NCBI RefSeq assembly: GCF_030209175.1
Contig: NZ_JARVSM010000004.1
Coordinates: 434,001 to 498,000 of the forward strand
Direction: 5' to 3'
Origin: Pseudomonas sp. efr-133-TYG-5
GTDB lineage: Bacteria > Pseudomonadota > Gammaproteobacteria > Pseudomonadales > Pseudomonadaceae
DNA: 64,000 nucleotides
Shown here: piece by piece, positions 42,826 through 52,614 of the stretch
Layout: each line of letters starts with the position of its first letter
How positions within the stretch are numbered: the stretch's first letter is position 1
The notes under the pieces: generated by a model
Database searches by the model: none
Told to the model about the DNA's origin: nothing
The model's input: only the letters and a program-made list of their open reading frames with translations
Made by a program: the position numbers and the translations under genes

Positions 42826-42979
42826 TTTGTTTTTGTGTTGCAGCTCGCAAACACATAAGGCATTCCGGCCATTTGCCGTTTTTTTCACATTTTGTCCGGA
42901 TAATTCCGATCATTCTGGCGTCTGAGCCGGCCTCTTTGTGCTATTACCCGTAGCCTGAATTTTCGGAACGCGTCCTTTG

Positions 42980-43903
42980 ATGTCAGCTCAAACTCAGCCC
43001 AAACCTGCTCGCCGTTCACGCTTCGCCCTGCGCTGGTATTCCTGGCTGTTGCTGGTGGTCGCCGCTGCCTACGCGCTGGCGTATGCCATGCACTGGGATG
43101 ACCGTGGTGTGCTCTGGGTGCTCGAGCGCTTCGAAAGCAGCGCCGAACAGAAGCAGAGCGTATGGCTGCCGGACTATCGCGTGGTGATCGACGCCAAGCT
43201 GCTGCCGGACATGGAAAAGGACGAGGCTTCGGACCTGTCCTACGACGCGCAGACCAAAACGCTGTTTTCGGTGATGGGCAAGAACCCGTTCCTGGTCGAA
43301 CTGACCCTGCAGGGCGATGTGCTGCGCAAGATGCCACTGGTGGGCTGGAGCAATCCCGAAGGCGTGACCGTGCTGGGCAATGGTCTGCTGGCGATCGTCG
43401 ACGAGCGCGAGCACTTGCTGTCGATCGTCAAGGTCGACGCCGATACCCGCGAATTGCACCGCGACAACTTCCCGAAATACGATCTCGGCCCTTCGAAAGA
43501 CCAGAACAAGGCCTTTGAAGCCATTACCTGGGACCCGCGCAATCAGCAACTGCTGCTTGGCGAGGAGCGGCCACCGGCGTTGTTCACCTGGAAAAGCGAC
43601 GGCAGCCAGACCCTGACCGGCGACAAGCACAAGCTGCACAGCGACGAGCTGGATATCCGCAACCTCTCGGCCCTGGCGATCGACCCGCGCACCGGTCATA
43701 CCCTGGTGCTGTCCGCCGATTCGCATCTGCTGCTGGAGCTGGACGAGAAGGGCGAGCAAGTCAGCTTCATGACGCTGCTCGGCGGCTTCAACGGCCTGAA
43801 GAAAACCATCCCGCGCGCCGAAGGCGTGACCATGGACGATGCCGGCAACCTGTACATGGTCAGCGAGCCGAACCTGTTCTACCGCTTCGAAAAACAGAAG
43901 TAA
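42980..43903 (+). CDS. YjiK/SdiA-regulated-type membrane-anchored protein, copy 1
   Basis: A 307-residue protein with one N-terminal helix (about 14-34, WLLLVVAAAYALAYAM) and a large exported domain of the SdiA-regulated/YjiK family, probably a beta-propeller (repeats around YDAQTKTLFSVMGKNPFLVELTLQG, VLGNGLLAIVDEREHLLSI, LSALAIDPRTGHTLVLSADSHLLLEL). The conserved end AEGVTMDDAGNLYMVSEPNLFYRF recurs almost unchanged in the next gene. Start ATG at 42980, one codon after a TTG. Its biochemical role is unknown; it is first of a tandem pair. Confidence 0.82.
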   Translation: MSAQTQPKPARRSRFALRWYSWLLLVVAAAYALAYAMHWDDRGVLWVLERFESSAEQKQSVWLPDYRVVIDAKLLPDMEKDEASDLSYDAQTKTLFSVMGKNPFLVELTLQGDVLRKMPLVGWSNPEGVTVLGNGLLAIVDEREHLLSIVKVDADTRELHRDNFPKYDLGPSKDQNKAFEAITWDPRNQQLLLGEERPPALFTWKSDGSQTLTGDKHKLHSDELDIRNLSALAIDPRTGHTLVLSADSHLLLELDEKGEQVSFMTLLGGFNGLKKTIPRAEGVTMDDAGNLYMVSEPNLFYRFEKQK

Positions 43904-44021
43904 TGCCTCTGCACAGGGGCGGCCGCAGGGGTGTCTTGTGGCCTGGGGCAACTGGCCATTAAGCTTCAATTCAGACCGGCGTGATATTTCATCCGCCTGT
44001 TTTGATTCCGAGCCTGCCTGA

Positions 44022-44939
44022 ATGCGTCGATTTGCCCGCCCTAAGCCGTTGTTCATCCTGTTGTCGGTGATTGCTCTGATCGCCCTGATCGCGATCGGCC
44101 AATACCTGCGCCTGTTCGAGCGCGCCTGGTTCAACCTGCACACGCTGTGGCAGCCATTGAGCAGCGAGGCGATCGGCCTGGATCAATACCGGGTGGAAAT
44201 CGAGGCGCGGGTCATCGACGGACTGGACGACGATGTATCCGCCCTGACGTTCGATCCGGTGCGCAAAAGCCTGTTCACCGTGACCAACAAGAATGCCGAG
44301 CTGATCGAGTTGTCGCTGGACGGCAGGATCCTGCGTCGGATCGCCCTGATCGGCTTCGGCGACCCGGAGGCGGTGGAGTTCATCAGCGCCGATACCTACG
44401 TGATCACCGACGAGCGTCAGCAGCGCCTGATCAAGATCCATCTGGAGAAAGACACCACGTTCCTCGATGCCGCGGATGCCGAGCAGATGACCCTTGGCGT
44501 GCACATGAGCGGCAACAAGGGCTTCGAGGGCCTGGCCTACGATTCGCAGGGCAAGCGTCTGTTCGTGGCCAAGGAACGTGATCCGATGCTGATTTACGAG
44601 GTGCACGGCTTTCCCCATTTCAATCCGGAAAAGTCCTACGCCGTGCACGTGATCAACAACCCCAAGCGCGATGCCGGGATGTTCGTGCGCGATCTGTCGA
44701 GCCTGCAATACGACGAGCGCAGCGGCCATCTGCTGGCGCTGTCGGATGAGTCAGGGCTGATTCTGGAACTGGATGTGGACGGGCGCCCGCTGAGCACCAT
44801 GTCGCTGAGCAAGGGCCGGCAAGGCTTGCAGAAAACCGTACCGCAGGCCGAAGGCATTGCGATGGACGACGACGGGGCGTTGTATCTGGTGAGTGAGCCG
44901 AACCTGTTCTACGTCTTCAGGAAACCTGCGCGGAACTAA
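44022..44939 (+). CDS. YjiK/SdiA-regulated-type membrane-anchored protein, copy 2
   Basis: A 305-residue paralogue of the preceding gene: N-terminal helix (about 8-27), then the same propeller-like domain (LTFDPVRKSLFTVTNKNAELIELSLDGRILRR, SSLQYDERSGHLLALSDESGLILELD) and the end AEGIAMDDDGALYLVSEPNLFYVF. The two copies differ widely in the middle, so the duplication is old. They are 118 bases apart on the same strand. Function is unknown. Confidence 0.82.
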   Translation: MRRFARPKPLFILLSVIALIALIAIGQYLRLFERAWFNLHTLWQPLSSEAIGLDQYRVEIEARVIDGLDDDVSALTFDPVRKSLFTVTNKNAELIELSLDGRILRRIALIGFGDPEAVEFISADTYVITDERQQRLIKIHLEKDTTFLDAADAEQMTLGVHMSGNKGFEGLAYDSQGKRLFVAKERDPMLIYEVHGFPHFNPEKSYAVHVINNPKRDAGMFVRDLSSLQYDERSGHLLALSDESGLILELDVDGRPLSTMSLSKGRQGLQKTVPQAEGIAMDDDGALYLVSEPNLFYVFRKPARN

Positions 44940-44956
44940 CAAACACCGCGAAACAC

Positions 44957-45046
44957 TGTGGGAGCGAGCCTGCTCGCGAATGTGTCAGATCAGTCAGCCT
45001 ATTCATTGCCTGACACGACGCCTTCGCGAGCAAGCTCGCTCCCACA
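44957..45046. repeat. REP inverted pair
   Basis: Two facing copies with a spacer containing CCTGACACGACGCC. The right arm reads GCGAGCAAGCTCGC, with AAG in place of AGG. It lies between convergent YjiK-like and rpiA genes. Confidence 0.9.
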
Positions 45047-45085
45047 GGTTTTTTCATCTGCCCATAAAAAAGTGGGCAGCCTGGA

Positions 45086-45760
45086 TTATTCAGCTTTGAG
45101 GGTCTTCACGCCTTCGCTGGTGCCCAGCAGCAACAGATCCGCCGGACGCGCGGCGAACAGGCCGTTGGTGACCACGCCGACGATGGCGTTGATCTGCGCT
45201 TCCAGTTCCACCGGGTTGGTGATCTGCAGGTTGTGCACGTCGAGGATGATGTTGCCGTTGTCGGTCAGCACGCCTTCGCGGTAGACCGGATCGCCGCCCA
45301 GCTTCACCAGCTGACGGGCGACGTGGCTGCGGGCCATCGGGATCACTTCCACCGGCAGCGGGAACGCGCCCAGCACGGGCACCAGTTTGCTCGCGTCGGC
45401 GATGCAGATGAAGGTCTGGGCCACGGCCGCGACGATCTTCTCGCGGGTCAGGGCAGCGCCGCCGCCCTTGATCAGGTTCAGGTGCGCGTCGCTTTCATCG
45501 GCGCCGTCGACGTAGAACTCCAGGTTGCTCACGGTGTTCAGCTCGTAGACCGGGATGCCATGGCCCTTGAGGCGCGCAGCGGTGGCTTCGGAACTGGCGA
45601 CCGCACCGTCGAATGCACCCTTGTGCAGGGCCAGGGCATCGATGAAGCAGTTGGCGGTGGAGCCAGTGCCGACGCCGACGATGCTCTTGTCGTCGAGTTT
45701 CGGCAGGATGAAGTCGACGGCGGCCTGCGCCACTGCCTGTTTGAGTTGATCCTGGGTCAT
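45086..45760 (-). CDS. rpiA: Ribose-5-phosphate isomerase A
   Basis: A 224-residue enzyme interconverting ribose 5-phosphate and ribulose 5-phosphate in the pentose phosphate pathway. GVGTGSTANCFIDAL (phosphate loop, about 30-44), DGADESD (catalytic Asp region, about 84-90) and KGGGAALTREKI match the RpiA family. Length is normal. It is divergent from ilvA as in P. aeruginosa PA0330/PA0331. Confidence 0.96.
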   Translation of the reverse strand: MTQDQLKQAVAQAAVDFILPKLDDKSIVGVGTGSTANCFIDALALHKGAFDGAVASSEATAARLKGHGIPVYELNTVSNLEFYVDGADESDAHLNLIKGGGAALTREKIVAAVAQTFICIADASKLVPVLGAFPLPVEVIPMARSHVARQLVKLGGDPVYREGVLTDNGNIILDVHNLQITNPVELEAQINAIVGVVTNGLFAARPADLLLLGTSEGVKTLKAE

Positions 45761-46007
45761 GCGGGCTCCGAGGTGCCGAAGAGGGGGAACGAAAGGCCGG
45801 CATTATAGGCCCGGGGGCGGGGAAGGTCATTGCCCGATTGGCAGGTGAAAAGATCGCCGCTTGCCGCCGCTTCTGGAGCAATCGTATGAGCCCGGTGGGC
45901 CGCGATGTGTTGCGCAGCGCCGCAAACCCCCTGTTTGGTGTGGTCGCTGGGACAAAAGCCGGGTTAGACTCCTTGGCCCTGCCCAACCCGCTCAGTGATG
46001 CTTTCCG

Positions 46008-47522
46008 ATGCTCGAACAGTACGTCAAGAAGATCCTCACCTCGCGCGTTTATGACGTTGCCGTAGAAACCCCGCTGCAGAACGCTCGCCAGCTCTCCGAG
46101 CGGCTGGGCAACGATATCTGGCTCAAGCGCGAAGACTTGCAGCCGGTGTTCTCGTTCAAGATTCGCGGCGCCTACAACAAGCTGACCCAGTTGAGCGACG
46201 AAGAACGCGCCCGCGGCGTGGTCACCGCGTCGGCGGGCAACCATGCGCAGGGCCTGGCCCTGGCGGCGAAAGTACTGGGCGTGAAAGCCACCATCGTGAT
46301 GCCCAAGACCACCCCGGAGATCAAGGTCGAAGGCGTGCGCTCGCGCGGCGGCAAAGTGGTACTGCACGGCGATTCGTTCCCCGAAGCGCTGGCCTACTCG
46401 CTGAAGCTGGTCGACGAAAAAGGCTACGTCTACATCCACCCTTACGACGATCCGCACACCATTGCCGGGCAGGGCACCGTGGCAATGGAAATTCTCCGCC
46501 AGCATCCGCAGCCGCTGGATGCGATCTTCGTTCCGGTCGGTGGCGGCGGCTTGATCGCCGGCATCGCCGCCTACGTCAAATACCTGCGTCCGGACATCAA
46601 GGTCATCGGCGTCGAACCGGACGACTCGAACTGCCTGCAGGCGGCGATGGCCGCTGGCGAGCGGGTGGTGCTGCCGACCGTGGGCATCTTCGCCGACGGC
46701 GTGGCCGTGGCGCAGATCGGCCAGCACACCTTCGACATCTGCAAGGATTACGTCGATGAAGTGATCACCGCCAGTACCGACGAGATCTGTGCGGCAATCA
46801 AGGATATCTACGACGATACCCGCTCGATCACCGAACCTGCCGGCGCCCTCGGCGTGGCCGGGATCAAGAAGTACGTCGAGCAGCGCGGCGTCAGCGGCCA
46901 GACCTTCGTGGCCATCGACTCCGGGGCCAACGTCAACTTCGACCGTCTGCGCCACGTCGCCGAACGCGCCGAGCTGGGCGAGGGCCGCGAAGCGATCATC
47001 GCAGTGACCATTCCCGAACAGGCCGGCAGCTTCAAGGCGTTCTGCGAAGCGATCGGCAAGCGCCAGATCACCGAATTCAATTACCGCTACAACACCGGCA
47101 GCGAGGCGCACATCTTTGTCGGCGTGCAGACGCACCCGGACACCGACCCGCGCAGCGCGCTGCTGGCGAGCCTGACCGAACAGGGTTTCCCGGTCGTCGA
47201 CCTGACCGACAACGAACTGGCCAAGCTGCACATCCGTCACATGGTCGGCGGGCGCGCGGCGCAGGTGGTCGACGAAGTGGTGCTGCGCTTCGAGTTCCCG
47301 GAGCGACCGGGCGCGCTGTTCAACTTCCTCAACAAGCTGGGCGGGCGCTGGAACATCTCCATGTTCCATTACCGCAACCATGGGGCGGCGGATGGTCGGG
47401 TCGTCGCGGGCCTGCAAGTGCCTCACGAGGAGCGGCATCTGGTGCCGGCGGCGCTGGAGGCAATCGGCTACCCGTACTGGGACGAAAGCGACAATCCGGC
47501 CTACAAGCTGTTTCTGGGCTGA
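46008..47522 (+). CDS. ilvA: Threonine dehydratase, biosynthetic
   Basis: A 504-residue PLP enzyme converting threonine to 2-oxobutyrate for isoleucine synthesis. PLP lysine K51 lies in SFKIRGAYNKL; the glycine-rich phosphate loop is VPVGGGGLIAGIA. Two C-terminal ACT-like regulatory repeats (about 325-400 and 415-504; AIIAVTIPEQAGSFKAFCEAIG and VLRFEFPERPGALFNFLNKLG) mark the isoleucine/valine-regulated anabolic form. Length matches E. coli IlvA. Divergent from rpiA. Confidence 0.96.
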   Translation: MLEQYVKKILTSRVYDVAVETPLQNARQLSERLGNDIWLKREDLQPVFSFKIRGAYNKLTQLSDEERARGVVTASAGNHAQGLALAAKVLGVKATIVMPKTTPEIKVEGVRSRGGKVVLHGDSFPEALAYSLKLVDEKGYVYIHPYDDPHTIAGQGTVAMEILRQHPQPLDAIFVPVGGGGLIAGIAAYVKYLRPDIKVIGVEPDDSNCLQAAMAAGERVVLPTVGIFADGVAVAQIGQHTFDICKDYVDEVITASTDEICAAIKDIYDDTRSITEPAGALGVAGIKKYVEQRGVSGQTFVAIDSGANVNFDRLRHVAERAELGEGREAIIAVTIPEQAGSFKAFCEAIGKRQITEFNYRYNTGSEAHIFVGVQTHPDTDPRSALLASLTEQGFPVVDLTDNELAKLHIRHMVGGRAAQVVDEVVLRFEFPERPGALFNFLNKLGGRWNISMFHYRNHGAADGRVVAGLQVPHEERHLVPAALEAIGYPYWDESDNPAYKLFLG

Positions 47523-47561
47523 GCGGCTACGCTGATGGGCAGGCCATAAGGAAATCGAACC

Positions 47562-47987
47562 ATGGAAACGTTAACTGCCCTGAAGGCGGCGCACCTGGTG
47601 GCGACGGCGGTCCTGCTGCTCGGTGCGCTGGGCCTGGGCGTGTGGGTGTTTCTCGCCCGGCGCCGAGGTGATGCGAGCGCAGGCAGCCGCACCCTGCAAC
47701 GGCCGCGGGTGTTTGTCTGGCTGCTGATGGGGCTGGCGCTGCTGAGCATGCCGTTTACCGGCTGGGGCATGGTGCACCTGGTCGGCTGGCCGCTGGGGCA
47801 GACCTGGCTGCTCGCGTCGAGCGTGCTCTACACCGTGGCGGCGCTGGCGTGGTGCTGGCTGCTGGTGCGGTTGAACCGGTTGCGCAAGGCGCCGGGCGGG
47901 GTGGGGCGGTTCAGCCTGGCCTTGGCGTTGTTCAGCGTTGTCTGCTTTATCGCCATTGCCGGGTTGATGGGCGCCAAACCTGTTTAA
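47562..47987 (+). CDS. Small four-helix membrane protein (DUF2269-like)
   Basis: A 141-residue inner-membrane protein with four hydrophobic segments (about 8-32, 48-68, 80-104 and 118-138). The first helix carries a His (AAHLVATAVLLLGALGLG), as in DUF2269 proteins, which are suspected haem-type or redox membrane proteins; I cannot confirm that. It is 39 bases after ilvA on the same strand and may be co-transcribed. Function is unknown. Confidence 0.75.
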   Translation: METLTALKAAHLVATAVLLLGALGLGVWVFLARRRGDASAGSRTLQRPRVFVWLLMGLALLSMPFTGWGMVHLVGWPLGQTWLLASSVLYTVAALAWCWLLVRLNRLRKAPGGVGRFSLALALFSVVCFIAIAGLMGAKPV

Positions 47988-48010
47988 GGCTTGAGACCGC
48001 GTCGCTTCAA

Positions 48011-48100
48011 TCGCTGGCAAGGCCAGCTCCCACAGGATCTGCAGCGAACACAAATGGTGTGATCACCCGGAAAACCTGTGGGAGCTGGCTTGCCAGCGAT
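48011..48100. repeat. REP pair, GCTGGCAAGCCAGC subtype
   Basis: TCGCTGGCAAGGCCAGCTCC faces CTGTGGGAGCTGGCTTGCCAGCGATAGC across a 37-base spacer. Second subtype of the element, located between the convergent DUF2269-like and HAD genes. Confidence 0.88.
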
Positions 48101-48107
48101 AGCTGTA

Positions 48108-48764
48108 TCAGCCGCGCAGACTGATGACGGGCCAGCCGCGCTTCTTGGCTTCGCTCAGCAGATTGGGATCAGGATCGACCGCCACCGGGTTCGTCACCTG
48201 CTCCAGCAACGGCAAATCGTTCATCGAGTCGCTGTAGAAATAGCTGTCATCCAGCGAGTAACCGGTTTCTGCCAGCCACCGGTTCAGGCGCGTCACCTTG
48301 CCCTCGCGAAAGCACGGCACGTCGGTGCTGCGCCCGGTGTAGCGGCCGTCGACCATCTCGCACTCGGTGGCGATCAGGGTGTCGACGCCCAGGCGCGCGG
48401 CAATCGGTGCGGTGACGAAGCGGTTGGTGGCAGTGATGATCACCAGTTTGTCGCCGGCGTCGCGATGCTTTTGCAGCAGGTCCATGGCTTTGGGCAGGAG
48501 GATCGGTTCGATGCAGTCGCGCATGTAATCGTGATGCCACTGCTCGAGCACGGCCATCTCGGTGCGGCCGAGGATTTCCAGGCAGAAGTTCAGGTACGCG
48601 GCGTTATCCAGTTTACCGGCCAGGTAATCCTGGTAGAACGCGTCGTTGCGCGCCTTGTAGGCGACCGGGTCGAGGAAGCCGCGCGCGCACAGATAGTCGC
48701 CCCAGGCGTGATCGCTGTCGCCGCCCAGAAGGGTGTTGTCCAAATCGAATAGAGCCAGGCGCAT
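48108..48764 (-). CDS. HAD-IB family phosphatase
   Basis: A 218-residue HAD hydrolase of the SerB-like subclass. Motif I LFDLDNTLLGGD (nucleophile Asp near residue 6), motif II TATNRF, a Lys region, and motif III YSDSMNDLPLL are all present, with a helical cap (about 20-100). The substrate is unknown: phosphoserine, a phospholipid or a nucleotide are possible. It is divergent from rppH; in P. aeruginosa this position is PA0335. Confidence 0.85.
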   Translation of the reverse strand: MRLALFDLDNTLLGGDSDHAWGDYLCARGFLDPVAYKARNDAFYQDYLAGKLDNAAYLNFCLEILGRTEMAVLEQWHHDYMRDCIEPILLPKAMDLLQKHRDAGDKLVIITATNRFVTAPIAARLGVDTLIATECEMVDGRYTGRSTDVPCFREGKVTRLNRWLAETGYSLDDSYFYSDSMNDLPLLEQVTNPVAVDPDPNLLSEAKKRGWPVISLRG

Positions 48765-48907
48765 TGCAGTTACCCGCTGAAAAGTCAGTAAAAAGGCGAC
48801 AAGAATACGGTCTTTTCACAAGAGTGCACATAAGGTAGGAAGCTTCGTTGCCGCCTTATCAAGCTTTGTGGAACAATGCGGCGACATGCGTTTGCGAGGT
48901 TGTTGCC

Positions 48908-49387
48908 GTGATCGACCCCGATGGTTTCCGCCCCAATGTCGGGATCATTCTGACGAATGACGCCGGCCAGGTGCTATGGGCTCGCCGTATCAATCAAGAT
49001 GCCTGGCAGTTTCCGCAAGGGGGGATCAACCCCGAGGAAACGCCGGAGGACGCCTTGTACCGCGAGCTGAACGAAGAAGTTGGCCTGGAACGCGAAGATG
49101 TTGAAATTCTCGCCTGTACCCGGGGCTGGTTGCGCTATCGTTTGCCGCAACGTCTGGTGCGTACCCACAGCCAACCGCTGTGCATCGGCCAGAAGCAGAA
49201 GTGGTTTCTCCTGCGCCTGATCTCCAACGAGCAGCGGGTGCGGATGGATTTGACCGGTAAACCGGAGTTCGATGGCTGGCGCTGGGTCAGCTATTGGTAT
49301 CCGTTGGGCCAGGTGGTGACATTCAAGCGCGAGGTGTATCGCCGCGCTCTCAAAGAGCTTGCCCCGCGCCTTTTAGCGCGCGACTGA
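48908..49387 (+). CDS. rppH: RNA pyrophosphohydrolase RppH, GTG start
   Basis: A 159-residue Nudix hydrolase that removes pyrophosphate from the 5' end of mRNAs to start decay. The Nudix box lies at about 38-60 ([22 protein letters not shown]). The start is GTG at 48908 ([17 protein letters not shown]), with GAGG upstream; this gives the exact family N terminus. It is 22 bases upstream of ptsP, the conserved rppH-ptsP pair. Confidence 0.95.
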
Positions 49388-49409
49388 CGACGGAGTTCGA
49401 CCCCGAGCC

Positions 49410-51689
49410 ATGCTCAATACGCTGCGCAAGATCGTCCAGGAAGTTAACTCCGCCAAGGATCTCAAGGCGGCGTTGGGGATTATTGTGTTGCGCGTCAAAG
49501 AGGCCATGGGCAGCCAGGTCTGCTCGGTCTACCTGCTTGATCCCGAGACCAACCGCTTCGTCCTGATGGCCACCGAGGGCTTGAACAAGCGCTCGATCGG
49601 CAAGGTCAGCATGGCACCCAACGAAGGTCTGGTCGGCCTGGTCGGCACGCGTGAAGAACCCCTGAACCTCGAAAACGCCGCGGATCACCCGCGCTACCGC
49701 TACTTCGCCGAGACCGGCGAGGAGCGCTACGCCTCGTTCCTCGGGGCGCCGATCATTCACCACCGCCGCGTCGTCGGCGTGTTGGTCATCCAGCAGAAAG
49801 AACGCCGCCAGTTCGACGAAGGTGAGGAAGCCTTCCTGGTGACCATGAGCGCGCAGCTCGCCGGGGTTATCGCGCATGCCGAGGCCACCGGCTCGATCCG
49901 TGGCCTGGGCCGTCAGGGCAAGGGCATCCAGGAAGCCAAGTTCGTCGGCGTGCCGGGTTCGCCGGGGGCGGCGGTCGGTACCGCGGTGGTCATGCTGCCA
50001 CCGGCGGACCTCGACGTGGTGCCGGACAAGACCATTACCGACATCGACGCCGAGCTGGCGCTGTTCAAGACCGCCATCGAAGGCGTACGCGCCGACATGC
50101 GCGCGTTGTCGGCGAAATTGGCGACCCAGCTGCGTCCGGAAGAGCGCGCGCTGTTCGACGTCTACCTGATGATGCTCGACGACGCCTCGCTGGGCAGCGA
50201 AATCACCAACGTGATCAAGACCGGGCAGTGGGCCCAGGGCGCGTTGCGTCAGGTCGTGACCGATCACGTCAACCGTTTCGATTTGATGGACGACGAGTAC
50301 CTGCGTGAGCGGGCGTCGGACGTCAAGGACCTGGGCCGACGCCTGCTCGCCTACCTGCAGGAAGAGCGTCAGCAGAACCTGGTTTACCCGGAAAAGACCA
50401 TTCTGGTCAGCGAAGAGCTGACCCCGGCGATGCTCGGCGAAGTGCCGGAAGGCACGCTGGTCGGTCTGGTGTCGGTACTCGGTTCGGGTAACTCCCACGT
50501 CGCGATCCTGGCCCGGGCCATGGGTATCCCGACGGTGATGGGTGTAGTCGACTTGCCATACGCCAAGGTCGATGGCATTCCGATGATCGTCGACGGGCTC
50601 AAGGGCGAAATCTACACCAACCCAAGCGAAGTGCTGATCAAGCAGTTCGCCGAAGTGGTCGAAGAAGAGAAACAACTGGCGCTGGGCCTCGACACCCTGC
50701 GTGATCTGCCATGCGTGACCCTCGATGGCCACCGCATGCCGTTGTGGGTCAACACCGGTCTGCTGGCGGACGTGGCGCGGGCGCAGAAGCGCGGCGCCGA
50801 GGGTGTCGGCCTGTACCGCACCGAAGTGCCGTTCATGATCAACCAGCGCTTCCCGAGTGAGAAGGAACAGCTGGCGATCTACCGCGAACAGCTCGCCGCG
50901 TTCCATCCGCAACCGGTGACCATGCGCAGCCTGGACATCGGCGGCGACAAGTCGCTGTCGTACTTCCCGATCAAGGAAGACAACCCGTTCCTCGGTTGGC
51001 GCGGGATTCGCGTGACCCTCGATCACCCGGAAATCTTCCTGGTGCAGACCCGCGCGATGCTCAAGGCCAGCGAAGGCCTGAACAACCTGCGGATCCTGCT
51101 GCCGATGATATCCGGCACCCACGAGCTCGAAGAAGCGCTGCACCTGATCCACCGTGCCTGGGGCGAAGTGCGCGACGAAGGCACCGACGTGCCGATGCCG
51201 CCGATCGGGGTAATGATCGAGATTCCGGCGGCGGTGTACCAGACCAAGGAACTGGCGCGGCAGGTGGATTTCCTCTCGGTCGGCTCCAACGACCTGACCC
51301 AGTACCTGCTGGCCGTGGACCGTAACAACCCGCGGGTCGCCGACCTCTACGACTACCTGCACCCGGCGGTGCTGCAAGCCCTGCAAACCGTGGTGCGCGA
51401 CGCCCACGCCGAAGGCAAGCCTGTGAGCATCTGTGGCGAGATGGCCGGTGATCCGGCCGCGGCGGTGTTGTTGATGGCAATGGGCTTCGACAGCCTGTCG
51501 ATGAACGCCACCAACTTGCCGAAGGTGAAATGGATGCTGCGCCAGATCAACCTGAGCAAGGCCAAGGACCTGCTGGCGGAACTGATGACCATCGACAACC
51601 CGCAGGTTATCCACAGCTCGCTGCAACTGGCGCTGAAGAACCTTGGCTTGTCGCGGATGGTCAATCCGGCTGCGGCCAAACCCGCCTGA
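49410..51689 (+). CDS. ptsP: Nitrogen-PTS phosphotransferase enzyme I (EI-Ntr)
   Basis: A 759-residue enzyme. The N-terminal GAF domain (about 17-150) senses small molecules such as glutamine. The EI phosphotransfer domain follows, with active His H363 in SGNSHVAILARAMG, then the PEP-binding barrel (about 430-745; RSLDIGGDKSLSYF, VSICGEMAGDP). It passes phosphate from PEP to NPr and EIIA-Ntr, a regulatory relay for nitrogen, potassium and storage polymers. It follows rppH closely. Confidence 0.95.
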   Translation: MLNTLRKIVQEVNSAKDLKAALGIIVLRVKEAMGSQVCSVYLLDPETNRFVLMATEGLNKRSIGKVSMAPNEGLVGLVGTREEPLNLENAADHPRYRYFAETGEERYASFLGAPIIHHRRVVGVLVIQQKERRQFDEGEEAFLVTMSAQLAGVIAHAEATGSIRGLGRQGKGIQEAKFVGVPGSPGAAVGTAVVMLPPADLDVVPDKTITDIDAELALFKTAIEGVRADMRALSAKLATQLRPEERALFDVYLMMLDDASLGSEITNVIKTGQWAQGALRQVVTDHVNRFDLMDDEYLRERASDVKDLGRRLLAYLQEERQQNLVYPEKTILVSEELTPAMLGEVPEGTLVGLVSVLGSGNSHVAILARAMGIPTVMGVVDLPYAKVDGIPMIVDGLKGEIYTNPSEVLIKQFAEVVEEEKQLALGLDTLRDLPCVTLDGHRMPLWVNTGLLADVARAQKRGAEGVGLYRTEVPFMINQRFPSEKEQLAIYREQLAAFHPQPVTMRSLDIGGDKSLSYFPIKEDNPFLGWRGIRVTLDHPEIFLVQTRAMLKASEGLNNLRILLPMISGTHELEEALHLIHRAWGEVRDEGTDVPMPPIGVMIEIPAAVYQTKELARQVDFLSVGSNDLTQYLLAVDRNNPRVADLYDYLHPAVLQALQTVVRDAHAEGKPVSICGEMAGDPAAAVLLMAMGFDSLSMNATNLPKVKWMLRQINLSKAKDLLAELMTIDNPQVIHSSLQLALKNLGLSRMVNPAAAKPA

Positions 51690-51737
51690 AATCTCCCGTG
51701 CCCGTGGTTGAGGGAGCCAGCGCCCTCGACCACGGGT

Positions 51738-52484
51738 TCAGGTATTGATTTCCACCTCGCCCAGATGCCCGCCGTACGGGCCGAAACTGCGCTCGACCAT
51801 CCGGCGCGAACCGTCCGCCTGCACGATCAACGCGGTGCTGGCCCGCGTGCCGTAGCTCTGGCTGGCAATGAACACACTCGACAGCAGCGCCTCGGTGGCC
51901 AGGCCAACGCCGGTATCCGGCAGTTCGGCGGTCGGTGCCGGCTGTGCGTCGTGCAAAAACGCCAGCAGCCGCGCCGGCTGCGGATCGTCCAGCGCCGCCT
52001 GCAGCGCTGCCTTGGCCTTGAGCAGCTTCGGCCATGGCGTGTCCAGTCCGGCGTTGGACAAACCATAGATTCCCGGTTGCAGCATCACCGCTTCCGCATC
52101 CCGGGCATTGAAGTGCCACAGTTCGTGGGCGTTGCCGAGCAACAGGTTGAAACCGGCATATTCCGCGGAACGGGCAACAACGTCGGTCAAATAGTCGTCG
52201 ATCGACAGGCTGCCGGTCAGAAACCCCGCCACCAGTTCGCCGCGCGAGCGGCGCGCCGGGGGCTGGCCTGGATCGCGGATGTTGGTCAGCGCGGCAAAGC
52301 GGCCGTGACTGCCGAGGCCAAGCCAGGTGCCACCGGCCTCGAGGTCGCGGCCGGCGTGGACATGCGGCGCATGCGGCCACTGGGCCAGCGGCAGGCTGGG
52401 CCGGGCGTAGAACTCGTCACGGTTGGCCGCGACGATCAGCGGCTGGGCATGCCCCGGCCGCCAGGCGAAAACGATGAGACACAT
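51738..52484 (-). CDS. NRDE (TANGO2-type) protein
   Basis: A 248-residue NRDE family protein. The N terminus MCLIVFAWRPGH starts with Met-Cys, a feature of the family, and the NRDE motif is at about 21-24 (AANRDEFYARP). GGTWLGLGSHGRFAALTNIR follows. The fold resembles N-terminal-nucleophile hydrolases; human TANGO2 is linked to haem/lipid handling, but bacterial roles are unclear. It is divergent from a TauE/SafE permease. Confidence 0.88.
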   Translation of the reverse strand: MCLIVFAWRPGHAQPLIVAANRDEFYARPSLPLAQWPHAPHVHAGRDLEAGGTWLGLGSHGRFAALTNIRDPGQPPARRSRGELVAGFLTGSLSIDDYLTDVVARSAEYAGFNLLLGNAHELWHFNARDAEAVMLQPGIYGLSNAGLDTPWPKLLKAKAALQAALDDPQPARLLAFLHDAQPAPTAELPDTGVGLATEALLSSVFIASQSYGTRASTALIVQADGSRRMVERSFGPYGGHLGEVEINT

Positions 52485-52614
52485 AAGGTAGTCCTTGTGC
52501 GTTTTCTGCCCACTTTACGCAGACATCGGCCGTGCATCCATCGCCAGTGGAGCGCAAGGCCATCCATCCGTTACCATGCCGCTCCGGTTTTGGGGACGCG
52601 TCTGGGAGACAGTC

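Noticed and set aside
49350..51626. A 758-codon open frame antisense to ptsP
   Set aside because: It mirrors ptsP codons, is rich in Arg, His, Gln and Val and has no domain. Similar antisense frames at 4469-6034, 6877-8376 and 45495-47438 were rejected for the same reason.
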